From the NCBI RefSeq assembly GCF_004345675.1, contig NZ_SLWU01000024.1:1-36591 (forward strand): 36,591 nt of DNA. The letters are read 5' to 3'. Position 1 is the stretch's first letter. Every line of letters begins with the position of its first letter. Below the pieces are notes generated by a model. It did no database searches, was not told the origin of the DNA, and was given only the letters and a program-made list of their open reading frames with translations. Positions 25,426-34,594 of this stretch are shown piece by piece. Made by a program: the position numbers and the translations under genes. This DNA comes from Caldanaerobacter subterraneus. GTDB taxonomy: Bacteria > Bacillota > Thermoanaerobacteria > Thermoanaerobacterales > Thermoanaerobacteraceae.

Positions 25426-27423
25426 TCATCCTTTAAGGTACTTATTAAACCAATCAGTTATCTCTTTAAGCCTTCTTATCCTGTGCTTTGGTTTTCCGCT
25501 CCTTGAAAGGTCGTGGTTTTCACCATGACAGATCACCAACCTTGACTCTACACCAAAGTACTTAAGGGCCGTGAACATTTGAAGAGCTTCAGCAAGCCAG
25601 CACCTAAAATCCTCATCAGAATGCAGGAACAATGTCGGAGTCTTCACTTTATCAGCATATTTAAGCGGAGAATTGTCCCAGTATTTCTCAAAGTTGTCCC
25701 AGGGAGTACCGCCCACCTGATCTGGCACAAAGTAATAACCTATATCTGTAGTTCCAAACTCTGTAAACCAGTTTGATATGCTCCTTTGAGATACTGCTGC
25801 CTTAAACCTATCTGTATGCCCTATTATCCAGTTTGTCATAAATCCACCGTAAGATCCACCTGTAACCCCAACTCTTTCGGGGTCAATGTCTTTGTAATTT
25901 TCAAGCACATAATCTGTAAATTTCATTATATCTTCATAGTCAATTGTCCCATATTTTCCTCTTATATCAGCAAATTCGTTTCCTCTGCCATCGCTTCCTA
26001 CCGGATTGCAGAAAAACACAAAATACCCTTCTGAAGCCCAGTACTGCATTTCATGGAAGTACACTTCACCATATACTGTTTTAGGACCACCATGTATATC
26101 TAATATTGCAGGATACTTCTTCCCTTCTTCATAGTCTACAGGCTTTATAACCCAGCCGTCTATAAAATGCCCTGGCCTCGTCTCTACCTCTACTCTTTCA
26201 GGCTTTGAAAGTTTCTTTTCCTTCTGCACCCACTCATTAAAGTCAGTAATCTGTATCTCCTGCCCATCTTTGTACTCATAAAGCTCCAAAAGCTTTAATC
26301 CTCTAAAACCGATAAAAAAAATATTATCGCCACATACATCAAACATATCCACAGATCCATCTTTATCTATCACTTTTTCTATTTTCCCTTCTAAATTTAT
26401 CCTGTTAAGATAAGCATTGTACCTCTCTGTATATATGAAGTACAAATAATCTCCTTCTGCTTTAAAACTAAAGCCTGAACCGTACCTCACATCAGAGTTT
26501 ACAGAATTTCCTAAACTCATATCGAGCTCAGGGGTTATGCACCTTCTTTCGCCTGACTCCTCTAAAATGTAGAACTTGCTGTTTTCATTTATACCGTATT
26601 TTTTCATATCTGTTCCAGCGCATATTATCTTATCTCCTAAAAAATCCACATACCTATAGGAAAAATCTGAATCCTTATTCACTTTCTTAAGTTCTCCAAC
26701 CTTTAAATTGTATATATAAACATCACTTGTCAAAGGCATTTTGCCCTTATAACTTTTTCCTATAAACACAGCTTTTGTCTTATCTTTGTTGAGCTTTAAA
26801 GAATACACATCAGTGTATTCATCTGTTATAGGCTGCAATTTATTATCACTTAATTTATAAACATAGAGCCTTCCCCTGTCTTTATTGATGACTCCTTCGC
26901 CATTCGCCCAAAAAGGAATCTCATCAAATACTTCGTAATCTTTCTCCTCTTTTCTCCTTTCAAGCTCTTTTTTCTTCTCCTCCTCACTCAAACCCTCCAA
27001 ATCCTTTTTATTCACATTATAAAGTGCAATCAAGAGAAAAGTATCGTCATCAACAGGCAAAATCTCTGTAACCTTTTTAGGTATCACAAAAGCCTCAACA
27101 GCTTCTCCTCCGTGTATATTAATCTTGTAGTACTTTGTAAATTCCTCTCCACTTTCTGCCTTTTCTTTGTCCTTTGGATTTCTGCTACCTGCAAAAAGTA
27201 TGTAATCATCGTCAAGCCATACAAATCCTCTCTCCTCATTAAAGGAAGTCAGCTGAAAATATTTTTTAGTCTTTGTATCCAAAACCCATATGTTAGACAA
27301 ATACTTGTTCTCCTCAACATCCATTCTATGTACCACAAATGCTGCGTGACTACCACTTGGAGAAAATTTTAATCCTGATAAAAATTTAAATTTTGTAAAA
27401 TCCTCCAGCATAAGTTTTTCCAT
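25426..27423 (-). CDS. S9-family serine peptidase (acylaminoacyl-peptidase-like)
   Basis: Predicted cytoplasmic oligopeptidase of about 665 aa. The first 400 residues contain repeated beta-propeller strands (for example FSPSGSHAAFVVHRMD and DIYNLKVGE-like repeats). The C-terminal alpha/beta hydrolase domain has DIHGGPKTVYG, the nucleophile motif VTGGSYGGFMTNWI (GxSxGG), the acid in LHSDEDFRC and the His in CHGENHDLSRSGKP. This is the prolyl oligopeptidase/acylaminoacyl-peptidase layout. No signal peptide. The frame has a TTG at 27426; the ATG at 27423 with AGGGGG upstream is preferred. It forms a single-gene unit with an extended -10 promoter. Confidence 0.93.
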   Translation of the reverse strand: MEKLMLEDFTKFKFLSGLKFSPSGSHAAFVVHRMDVEENKYLSNIWVLDTKTKKYFQLTSFNEERGFVWLDDDYILFAGSRNPKDKEKAESGEEFTKYYKINIHGGEAVEAFVIPKKVTEILPVDDDTFLLIALYNVNKKDLEGLSEEEKKKELERRKEEKDYEVFDEIPFWANGEGVINKDRGRLYVYKLSDNKLQPITDEYTDVYSLKLNKDKTKAVFIGKSYKGKMPLTSDVYIYNLKVGELKKVNKDSDFSYRYVDFLGDKIICAGTDMKKYGINENSKFYILEESGERRCITPELDMSLGNSVNSDVRYGSGFSFKAEGDYLYFIYTERYNAYLNRINLEGKIEKVIDKDGSVDMFDVCGDNIFFIGFRGLKLLELYEYKDGQEIQITDFNEWVQKEKKLSKPERVEVETRPGHFIDGWVIKPVDYEEGKKYPAILDIHGGPKTVYGEVYFHEMQYWASEGYFVFFCNPVGSDGRGNEFADIRGKYGTIDYEDIMKFTDYVLENYKDIDPERVGVTGGSYGGFMTNWIIGHTDRFKAAVSQRSISNWFTEFGTTDIGYYFVPDQVGGTPWDNFEKYWDNSPLKYADKVKTPTLFLHSDEDFRCWLAEALQMFTALKYFGVESRLVICHGENHDLSRSGKPKHRIRRLKEITDWFNKYLKG

Positions 27424-27457
27424 CAAAAACGCCCCCTAATAAAATGTTTTCAAAAAT

Positions 27458-27466
27458 ATTATAGCA
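27458..27466 (-). promoter_or_regulatory. extended -10 promoter of the S9 peptidase
   Basis: Minus strand TGCTATAAT about 35 bases before the start codon; no good -35. It is nearly the same as the ptsI promoter core. Confidence 0.5.
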
Positions 27467-27483
27467 CAAAAAAATAAAAACTC

Positions 27484-27600
27484 CTAAAGGCTGTCTCTAT
27501 ACTGAGAAGGAGTAAGCCCTGTGTATTTCATACAAAAGGAATTGTACCTTTTGTCTAATTTTAAGTTGTTCATATTAAAGGCATCACACCTTGCCTGTTA
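27484..27600 (-). pseudogene. 3' relic of an AraC-family regulator
   Basis: An open stretch of 37 codons ends in CMKYTGLTPSQYRDSL, the hallmark C-terminus of AraC/XylS helix-turn-helix domains (F-K-TG-TPSQYR). In frame before it there is a stop codon and no further recognisable helix-turn-helix sequence. There is no ribosome-binding site. It lies between the S9 peptidase promoter and the last ABC gene and marks the left edge of the accessory island. Confidence 0.7.
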
Positions 27601-27617
27601 TAAAATCTTTGTTAAGT

Positions 27618-27651
27618 ACCTAACAATAAAATCAAAAAAGATTTTGTTTTA
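27618..27651 (-). terminator. possible weak terminator at the end of the exporter genes
   Basis: An A/T-only imperfect inverted repeat (AACAAAATC with GATTTTaTTGTT around a T-rich loop) lies just after the ABC stop codon. No GC pairs strengthen it beyond two positions. Confidence 0.3.
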
Positions 27652-29154
27652 CACCACAAATATTCCCTCTTCTCTTATTGGCTCATCCGCCTTATCCAGT
27701 TTCTCTATGTTGAATAAACTGTAAAAGTACCCTCTCTTCTCTATTAAATCGTCAAATTTCCCTTTCTCCACAATCCTTCCATCCCTTAATACTATTATCT
27801 CGTCATACCTTTTGAGTAGCTCACCCCACAATCTGTGTGTCACCACTATCGCCGTTATGTCCATATCCAGTATCGTCTTCTCTATCAAATACGCCGTCTC
27901 ATTGTCCAGTGCCGCTGTCGCCTCATCCAGAGCCAATATTGACGCATTTGTTATTACTGACCTCGCTATCGCTATCCTCTGCCTTTCCCCTCCCGATAAA
28001 AGTTTTCCCCCTTCTCCTACATCACTTAATATCCCCTCTGGCAATTTCTCTAATAACGGCCCTAATCCTGCTATCTTCGCCGCTCTTACTACTTCTTCAT
28101 CCGTGTATCTGTCATTAAATAGGGTTATGTTGTCTTTTACTGTCCCGTCAAATATGAATACATTCTGATGTAATAGGGTTATTATCTTGAATAAGTCTTT
28201 CTTGTCTATTCTTCTTAATTCTATCCCATCTAATTTTATTTCTCCTTCATAGTTTTCATATTGTTTTAACAATAACTTGAGTATTGTGGATTTCCCTGCT
28301 CCACTTGTCCCTACTAATGCGTACTTTCCTCCTTTTTTGATTGTAAAGTTTATATTATCCAAAGCTTTTGTCTCCCCTGTGTAGCTAAAAGATACGTTTT
28401 TAAATTCTATTGAGTCGTTAAAAGATTTTACTGGTATATAATCATTCCTCTCTTCCTTTTCCTGTAATACTTCATTTATCTTCTGTGATATGCTCTTTAA
28501 TGAGAGTATCCTGTTGAGATTTTGACCCATACTGTATATTGGCATAATTATGTTATTGGTAAGCTGTACACAGGCAATCATCGTTCCTAAAGTCATCTCT
28601 CCTTTTATGGTAAAGTATAAACCTACTGCAAATACAGAGAGGAAAATAAAGCTACTTAAAATTTCTGACATGGTGTCAGAGGTATTTAAAAGTACGCTGT
28701 ATTTAAGCTTTTTATCTTCCACATCTTCATTAACTTTTGAAAACTTCTCATGTACTTTATCCTCTATCCCGAAGCTCTTTATCACTTCAAGTCCTGTAAG
28801 AGTATCTTTAGATTCTATAGTAAAAAGTTCTAAGCTCTCAGAATAATCGTTTCTCATTTTAGCAATCTTATCATCAAAAATGCGAGGAATTATTACACTA
28901 AGAATTGCCATGAGTATTATCATCACAGTTATTTTGTAACTTAATATAAATAGAGAAATTAATGCAGCCACAAATCCTACTGCACTGCCTAAAAGCCTAA
29001 AGAAATTGTTAAAATAATCCTCTTCTACAATCTTTACATCATTTGAAATAATTGAAATGTACTTACCTGTATTAACTTCATTAAAATGTTCCACATCCTT
29101 TTTAATGATTGCTCTAAATAACCTGTCTTTTAGGTATATCAAAGTTTTTTTCAT
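27649..29154 (-). CDS. ABC exporter half-transporter, N-terminally truncated
   Basis: A 501-aa fused membrane/ATPase protein. The nucleotide-binding domain is complete: Walker A VGTSGAGKSTILKLLL, Q-loop LLHQNVFIF, signature LLSGGERQRIAIARS, Walker B ILALDEATAALD, H-loop VVTHRL. Its membrane domain starts at a point equal to about residue 80 of the paralogue at 29341-31068, so the first two helices are missing. There is no ribosome-binding site before the ATG. The exporter frame can be followed about ten codons further upstream (WLNRTTRFHY) before homology ends, as expected for a deletion. It is probably non-functional or works only in a complex; there is no C39 peptidase domain. Confidence 0.8.
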   Translation of the reverse strand: MKKTLIYLKDRLFRAIIKKDVEHFNEVNTGKYISIISNDVKIVEEDYFNNFFRLLGSAVGFVAALISLFILSYKITVMIILMAILSVIIPRIFDDKIAKMRNDYSESLELFTIESKDTLTGLEVIKSFGIEDKVHEKFSKVNEDVEDKKLKYSVLLNTSDTMSEILSSFIFLSVFAVGLYFTIKGEMTLGTMIACVQLTNNIIMPIYSMGQNLNRILSLKSISQKINEVLQEKEERNDYIPVKSFNDSIEFKNVSFSYTGETKALDNINFTIKKGGKYALVGTSGAGKSTILKLLLKQYENYEGEIKLDGIELRRIDKKDLFKIITLLHQNVFIFDGTVKDNITLFNDRYTDEEVVRAAKIAGLGPLLEKLPEGILSDVGEGGKLLSGGERQRIAIARSVITNASILALDEATAALDNETAYLIEKTILDMDITAIVVTHRLWGELLKRYDEIIVLRDGRIVEKGKFDDLIEKRGYFYSLFNIEKLDKADEPIREEGIFVV

Positions 29155-29340
29155 GTAATGAAATCGAGTTGTTCTATTTAACCATCCAACTACTGCTGGC
29201 TCTTCTTCTCTTCAATTGCACATCTTTCATCTGTGCAGAAAACACACCAATCTAGATCTCTTACAGCCTATATTAGTGCACCTTTTAAACTATAAATATC
29301 TTTCTTTTTCGTTTCTCTGGCATTTCACACAAATTCTTTT
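29155..29340 (-). other. intergenic stretch with a Cys-rich frame relic
   Basis: Between the two ABC genes one frame (29267-29190) encodes DWCVFCTDERCAIEEKKSQQ and then a stop, preceded by an in-frame stop and no start codon. A short ATG ORF (19 codons, MKKNLCEMPEKR...) overlaps the stop of the upstream ABC gene (ATGA). Neither has support as a gene. The Cys-rich stretch could be a decayed precursor-like or zinc-ribbon sequence. Confidence 0.35.
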
Positions 29341-31068
29341 TCATACAGTTTCTTCTACAGTCTCAATCTCTTCTTTCTCATCAATCCCATAATTATACAT
29401 ATAATAGAAATACCCTCTCTTTTCTAATAGCTCATCTAATGTACCTCTTTCAATGATTTCCCCATCTCTCATTACAAATATTTCATCATACCTTTTAAGT
29501 ATCTCTGGGTCTAACTTATGGGTTACAGCAAGCACTGTCGCATCTAAATTTATAAGTGTCCTCTCTATATCGCTCGCCGTAACTTTGTCTAAAGCCGCCG
29601 TAGCTTCATCTATAAGCAGTATTTCAGCTTTCTTGATTAACGCTCTTGCAATTGCTATCCTCTGTCTCTCTCCTCCCGATAGTTCTACTTCCCCTTCCCC
29701 TACTATTGTATCGAGTCCTTTGGGGAGTTTCTCAACAACCTGAATTAAACCAGATTGTTTCAATGCCTCATTGAGTTCCTCTTCACTGCATTCACTATAC
29801 AGACAAATGTTATTCTTTAATGTGTCACCAAACATAAAGACATCCTGTTGTATGATACTAACTTTCCTGTAATAGGAGGCAGGGTCAAATTCTCTTATAT
29901 CTACTCCATCAATGAGAACTTGCCCCTCATAATCTGTAATGTGATTTAATAAAACTCTAAGCAGTGTGGTCTTCCCGCAACCGCTTTCTCCAACCAACGT
30001 ATATTTTTTGCCCTTATCAAGCTTTATGTTTATGTTTGACAAAGCATTCCTCTTGCCATCATAAGAAAAGGTTAGGTTTTTGATTTCTATGGAATTTCTA
30101 AATTCAAAAGATTTATCTCCCTGTGAGACTTCCTCTTTGCCTACCTCTATTATTTCTTTTTGGATTTTATCCGCTATTTTTTCAACAGATTTTATTTTTG
30201 TAGCATATACAGATGCAGAAATTAAAGGATTTACTATGTAGTTCATAAGCTGTACAGCAGCAATCATAGAACCTACTGTGATATAACCTCTCAAGACCAA
30301 ATATGTGGCTACGAGTATATTTACAAAAAACATTGCAAATCCTGACACGATAGATAAAGCTCCTTGAAATCCTTGAAATGCGTCAGATTTATACCCCGCC
30401 ATTTCTGCATCTTTATTGTCTTTTGATGCCATATTGAGAATTTTATTTTCTATGTTAAAGGCTTTTATTACTTCAAATCCCTGAGCCATCTCTTTTATCC
30501 TGTTGGTAAACCTCTCAAGCTTTTTAAGGTACTGCCCCTTTAGTTCCTGATTTATTTTTGTGAAAAGCTGAGGCACAATCACTGGAACCCAGCCAAAAAT
30601 GAAAATGACTATAGTGAGATAAACGTTTATTCGAAGTATTAGATATAAAGACACAATAAATAGTAAAACGTCTTCCATAATGTTAATCAAACTGGTGAGG
30701 TAATTAGTCTCTATCATCCTCACATCATTGCTAAGTAAAGATATCAATTCTGAACTTGTAATTTTTCTTCTTCTAGAGTTTATGAAGCTTTCTATAATGG
30801 ATTGTTTGTAGTCTATCAATACTTTCTTGTTAAAAGCTGCCGAAGCTGCCTTTGACAAGGTCTCAGCTGTAAATACTGCTATCAGAAAGCCTACTGAATA
30901 CCATATTAACGTAGAAATGCTGTAATTTAAATTTCCAACAGATGTGTCAACGATTATTTTAAAAAGTATTGCCTGCAGGGCTTTAAGGGCTGATACAAAA
31001 ATTATAAGTATAGCGTTTATCAGAATTAAAAGCTTATATTTTAAGATGTACTTCTTTATCGTCTCCAT
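29341..31068 (-). CDS. ABC exporter half-transporter (fused membrane and ATPase domains)
   Basis: A 575-aa type I exporter half. About six helices lie in residues 10-300. The ATPase domain has Walker A VGESGCGKTTLLRVLL, Q-loop IIQQDVFMFGD, signature ELSGGERQRIAIARALI, Walker B ILLIDEATAALD and H-loop AVTHKLD. There is no N-terminal C39 peptidase domain. GGAGG lies eight bases before the ATG. It belongs with the similar gene at 27649 (both end in a conserved RGYFY segment) and could form a heterodimer with it or a homodimer. It probably exports the modified peptide or provides self-immunity; this is inferred from the neighbouring RiPP genes. Confidence 0.88.
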   Translation of the reverse strand: METIKKYILKYKLLILINAILIIFVSALKALQAILFKIIVDTSVGNLNYSISTLIWYSVGFLIAVFTAETLSKAASAAFNKKVLIDYKQSIIESFINSRRRKITSSELISLLSNDVRMIETNYLTSLINIMEDVLLFIVSLYLILRINVYLTIVIFIFGWVPVIVPQLFTKINQELKGQYLKKLERFTNRIKEMAQGFEVIKAFNIENKILNMASKDNKDAEMAGYKSDAFQGFQGALSIVSGFAMFFVNILVATYLVLRGYITVGSMIAAVQLMNYIVNPLISASVYATKIKSVEKIADKIQKEIIEVGKEEVSQGDKSFEFRNSIEIKNLTFSYDGKRNALSNINIKLDKGKKYTLVGESGCGKTTLLRVLLNHITDYEGQVLIDGVDIREFDPASYYRKVSIIQQDVFMFGDTLKNNICLYSECSEEELNEALKQSGLIQVVEKLPKGLDTIVGEGEVELSGGERQRIAIARALIKKAEILLIDEATAALDKVTASDIERTLINLDATVLAVTHKLDPEILKRYDEIFVMRDGEIIERGTLDELLEKRGYFYYMYNYGIDEKEEIETVEETV

Positions 31069-31438
31069 TTATACGACCTCCATAGAATGAGATTTGTAAT
31101 ATCAAATCAAATTTTCCCCTATAGATTAAGATAATTCGTTCTTTATACAAGCTGAAATTGTGCAATATATGTCAGTATCTCAAAATCTCAAACAAAAAAG
31201 TCAATATCATCAATAAAGCCACAACTTTTTCAATTTTATCCTAACATTCTTATCTCTCCCAGTAAAATATCAAAAATGTCTATAAACTTTCCTGATATTT
31301 CATTTTGGTAAACTTATCCATACTTCCCTTCATTTTTCTCATTTTTTCATATATCACCAGTGCAAAATTTTAATTTTGTAACTGTAAGTTACAATTTCAG
31401 CTACAACCCAAATGTAAAAGCCATTTATTGACATCTTA
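31069..31438. other. 370-base gap with stacked palindromes, no supported gene
   Basis: I see no convincing coding sequence. The longest minus-strand frames with a start are about 20 codons (one begins MRKMKGSMDKFTKMKYQESL) and look like decay products. Close to the ABC gene at 31439 are two adjoining inverted repeats: 31363-31378 (CAAAATT/AATTTTG) and 31376-31394 (TTGTAACT/AGTTACAA). Minus-strand TTGTAA and TAAAAT with a 16-base spacer overlap them, so this may be a regulated promoter for the two downstream ABC genes. Confidence 0.4.
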
Positions 31439-33088
31439 TTACACCAAATATTCCACCTTTTTAGAAATTCTATTTAAATCTATCACTTCATCCGCTATAT
31501 TTAAAAACTCTTGGTTATGAGTAACAATTAAAATTATTTTTTCCTTCTTGAGTGCTGTTAGCATAGATTTTAATTTCTCAATACTAACAACATCTAAGGC
31601 AGACGTGGGCTCATCTAACACTATGACATCTGGATCTTTTAAAAATGTCCTGGCAATCGCTATCTTTAATTTTTCTCCTCCTGAAATGTTGCTGGAGGCT
31701 TCATTTAGTTTTGTATTCAATCCTTCATGAAATTTATCTATATCTACATTTAAATCTTTTAGCAGTTTATCAATAGTTTTATAATCGTAAACCTCCACCC
31801 CATATATTAAGTTATTTATAATTGTGTCATTAACTAATTTTGGTTCCTGTTCTGTGACTCCAATAATTTTCCTTCTTATGTAATACATGTCTAGTTCCTT
31901 AATTTCTATTGAATTGTAATATATCTCACCTGAATAGTAATTTACTAAAATCCCAAGAATTACATTAATGAGAGTACTTTTGCCGGCTCCATTATCACCT
32001 ACAATGCAGTATATTTTCCCTTTTTCAAATTCATAATTGAAATCGTGTATAATTTTTTTAGAATTGTCATAAGCAAAGGAAACATTTCTAAGTTCAATAG
32101 TCTCTATACCCTCTAATCTAATAGTACCATTTATCTCTTGGGGCTCATCCAATATTTGTCTTAATCTATCATAGGAAATTAAAGCATCCTGATATGACTT
32201 ACCTAAGTTTAAAAAGTATCCTACACTTCCTATCATCATTGAAAAATAACTACTAATTATCGTAAAATCTCCTATTGTCAAATTTCCATTTATTATTTCC
32301 ATTCCGCCAACAAAAAATATTATTACCCTTGCAATAGTAGTCACCATTGAATTGCTGCTATTAAAAAGATAAGAAACTTTTGTATATCTTAGTAATGAAT
32401 TAAACATTTTTTCAAATGCGCTATTTAATCTTTCCCTTTCTTCCTTAAAAGTCGCATTTAGTTTTATAACTTTTACATTTTGCAAATTATCATTCATTTT
32501 TGAAAAAAATTCGTTCTGTTTTTCTTTTAATTCATAGCCTCGTATATATAAAGGTTTTCTAAACACAAAGTAAAGCAATATATATAAGGGAATCAAAGCC
32601 ATTAATTCTAAAGTCAATTTGGCATTTATTCTCATGGAAATATAAGCCAAGAAAATAATAGTTAAAGCATTAGTAAGAATATCTAGCATATTGGCTAATA
32701 CAAAAGAAACTACAGTATTGCTGTCAAAGTTTATTCTTTGATTTAGATATGCACTGTCTACCCCTTTAAAGTAAAGAATAGGCAATTTAGTTACATGGTC
32801 CAATACGTAAAAGTTTAAGTCTGTCATTGATTTGGTCTGAATTTTAACATAGGTGTAGTTCATTACAAAAGAACTAATTATAGTGATTATTCCAATTAAT
32901 ACTATCTTTGCTGTAAAATCATAAATTACTTTAAAATCTTTACTCTGCAATAGAAGGTCAATATAATTACCTGTAATGTAAGGTACTATAATTGACATGA
33001 GCCATCCAATGATACTAAAAAATAGAAATACTATCAGGGAGCTTTTGTACTTAAATATGAATTTTTTAACAAAGTTAAATATTTTCAT
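31439..33088 (-). CDS. ABC exporter half-transporter next to the S41 protease
   Basis: About 549 aa, with six hydrophobic helices in the first 290 residues and a complete ATPase domain: Walker A VGDNGAGKSTLINVIL, signature NISGGEKLKIAIARTFL, Walker B VIVLDEPTSALD, H-loop VTHNQ. It is more diverged than the other two ABC proteins (EPTSALD and GGEKLK instead of EATAALD and GGERQR), so it probably has a different partner or cargo. There is no C39 domain. The frame includes a TTG at 33097, but the ATG at 33088 is preferred. It starts about 20 bases after the S41 protease stop codon, so the two are co-transcribed. The likely role is export of the processed peptide. Confidence 0.88.
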   Translation of the reverse strand: MKIFNFVKKFIFKYKSSLIVFLFFSIIGWLMSIIVPYITGNYIDLLLQSKDFKVIYDFTAKIVLIGIITIISSFVMNYTYVKIQTKSMTDLNFYVLDHVTKLPILYFKGVDSAYLNQRINFDSNTVVSFVLANMLDILTNALTIIFLAYISMRINAKLTLELMALIPLYILLYFVFRKPLYIRGYELKEKQNEFFSKMNDNLQNVKVIKLNATFKEERERLNSAFEKMFNSLLRYTKVSYLFNSSNSMVTTIARVIIFFVGGMEIINGNLTIGDFTIISSYFSMMIGSVGYFLNLGKSYQDALISYDRLRQILDEPQEINGTIRLEGIETIELRNVSFAYDNSKKIIHDFNYEFEKGKIYCIVGDNGAGKSTLINVILGILVNYYSGEIYYNSIEIKELDMYYIRRKIIGVTEQEPKLVNDTIINNLIYGVEVYDYKTIDKLLKDLNVDIDKFHEGLNTKLNEASSNISGGEKLKIAIARTFLKDPDVIVLDEPTSALDVVSIEKLKSMLTALKKEKIILIVTHNQEFLNIADEVIDLNRISKKVEYLV

Positions 33089-33111
33089 ATTGATCAACTC
33101 TCTTGTATTTT

Positions 33112-34512
33112 TTAGAAATTGCTTTTTTCTTTTCCTAAAGATTTAATCAATTCGACTGTCTTTTGCTTCAATATTTCTGCTCTTACTTCTGGATAGCCAG
33201 CATTTGTATCTGGAACGTCTAATTCTATGTCTGGTTTCACACCTTCTATAAAAAATGAACCCCCGTCTCGGTTTAAAATTGTGCCGGCTTCAAATCTCAC
33301 AATCAATCCACTGTTAGGAAGCCTCATATATGAAGTAAGTGAACCATCTCCTGAAGTACTTCTTCCTATCAATGTAGCAAAACCTGTTTCTTTACAAAAC
33401 TTGGCAAATTCTGTGGCTGCAGAAAAAGTTCCTCTGTCTATTATTAGAAATATCTTTCCTTTAAAATTTATATATTCATTTGATTTGAAAAACTTTTCTA
33501 TGTAGTTTTCTTTTTGTTTAGATAGGTTTTCTTTAAATTCACAGATTGTAAAATCTTTTTTCATCTCTTCTGAAAGTTTATCGTATATAGGACTCTCTCT
33601 GAATTTATTTTCATCATAAAATATTACATACCTCTCAAAAATTTTTTTCGTATATTTCCCCTTTCGCGATAAAGAAAAATATGTATTTTTATCCTTATTT
33701 TCTAAATATTTTAATTTTAAATATTCCAAACCTCTTTCTCCTATCAGTGGAGCTACTATAGCATCTAACCAGTATTCTGAAGAACCTCCTACATTTCCAC
33801 TAATGTCTATAATTAAATAAGGATAATCTTTGATACTTTTTAAAAAGTTGTATATTTCTTTTTTCTCTTCCTGATAATTTTTACTGTTCTGATCTTTATC
33901 TATCAAAAAAGAATTAACTCTTAAATAGGCTATTTTATCCTCTTCTAAAATTTCTGTTTTTATATTTTTCTGTCCTCTCCTCATTTGAACAAAAAAGCTA
34001 CTATTATAACTGGAATTTACACTTCCTAGCAATTCACTCCATTTTTCATAATTTTTCTTGGAATCTTTAAATATTTTTATAAAAGGCTTAAATTCAATAG
34101 AATCTCTCATCGTTTCATCTTCAATTAATTTTAAAATGTAATTAAAATAGCTGGGACTTGCTACATAAAGGTGTCCATCATGCAATTTCCCTAAAATTTC
34201 ATTTAATTTATTATAAAACTCAATGTTATTCCTTGTATTTTTTATCTCTTCTATAAACTCTTCCTTATGGGCTAGCCAGTCGTAGCCGTACATTTTTTTT
34301 ACTTCATAAAAATGTGCGTAATTGTCTTTTAAAATGTTATACATATACTCAAAATCTTCTATCTTTTCTTTCTCTGTTAAATCTTTTAATTCTATTGATG
34401 CAAATAGAGTGTTTGAAGTATATATCCCAGCAAAAAATCCTGTTGAAAATGCCATTAAAAACAGTGATATAAAAACAAAGATTGATAATCCCTTCTTCAA
34501 AACTAACCACAT
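33112..34512 (-). CDS. membrane-anchored S41-family protease
   Basis: A 466-aa protein. One N-terminal hydrophobic helix (about residues 8-31) should anchor it with the rest outside the cell. An S41 helical domain follows, ending in KLHDGHLYV, whose His114 is the likely general base in tricorn-type members. The core has DGNVGG-like DISGNVGGSSEYW and the nucleophile region DRGTFSAATEFAKF (Ser364). The Lys expected in CtpA-type enzymes is not found (GRSTSGDGS instead), so a Ser-His mechanism is more likely. No PDZ domain is evident. GAGGAG directly abuts the ATG, an unusual spacing; a TTG four codons in is an alternative. It lies between the precursor peptide and an ABC exporter, which suggests leader removal. 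Confidence 0.85.
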   Translation of the reverse strand: MWLVLKKGLSIFVFISLFLMAFSTGFFAGIYTSNTLFASIELKDLTEKEKIEDFEYMYNILKDNYAHFYEVKKMYGYDWLAHKEEFIEEIKNTRNNIEFYNKLNEILGKLHDGHLYVASPSYFNYILKLIEDETMRDSIEFKPFIKIFKDSKKNYEKWSELLGSVNSSYNSSFFVQMRRGQKNIKTEILEEDKIAYLRVNSFLIDKDQNSKNYQEEKKEIYNFLKSIKDYPYLIIDISGNVGGSSEYWLDAIVAPLIGERGLEYLKLKYLENKDKNTYFSLSRKGKYTKKIFERYVIFYDENKFRESPIYDKLSEEMKKDFTICEFKENLSKQKENYIEKFFKSNEYINFKGKIFLIIDRGTFSAATEFAKFCKETGFATLIGRSTSGDGSLTSYMRLPNSGLIVRFEAGTILNRDGGSFFIEGVKPDIELDVPDTNAGYPEVRAEILKQKTVELIKSLGKEKSNF

Positions 34513-34540
34513 CTCCTCACGTATTATTTAGGAAATAACG

Positions 34541-34576
34541 CTCGCTAGTCTGATAGCATAGTATTAGACTAGCGAG
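34541..34576. repeat. hairpin between precursor gene and protease gene
   Basis: Perfect 11-bp arms CTCGCTAGTCT (34541-34551) and AGACTAGCGAG (34566-34576) with a 14-base loop. On the minus strand the 3' side continues GTTATTTCC, a poor U-tract. It could act as a partial terminator or an RNA end-protecting element that raises precursor transcript over the protease and exporter. Confidence 0.75.
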
Positions 34577-34594
34577 TCCAGAAAATTATATCTG

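Noticed and set aside
29190-29267. Second Cys-rich precursor gene between the ABC genes
   Set aside because: The frame has no start codon and an in-frame stop just upstream, so it is reported only as a relic.
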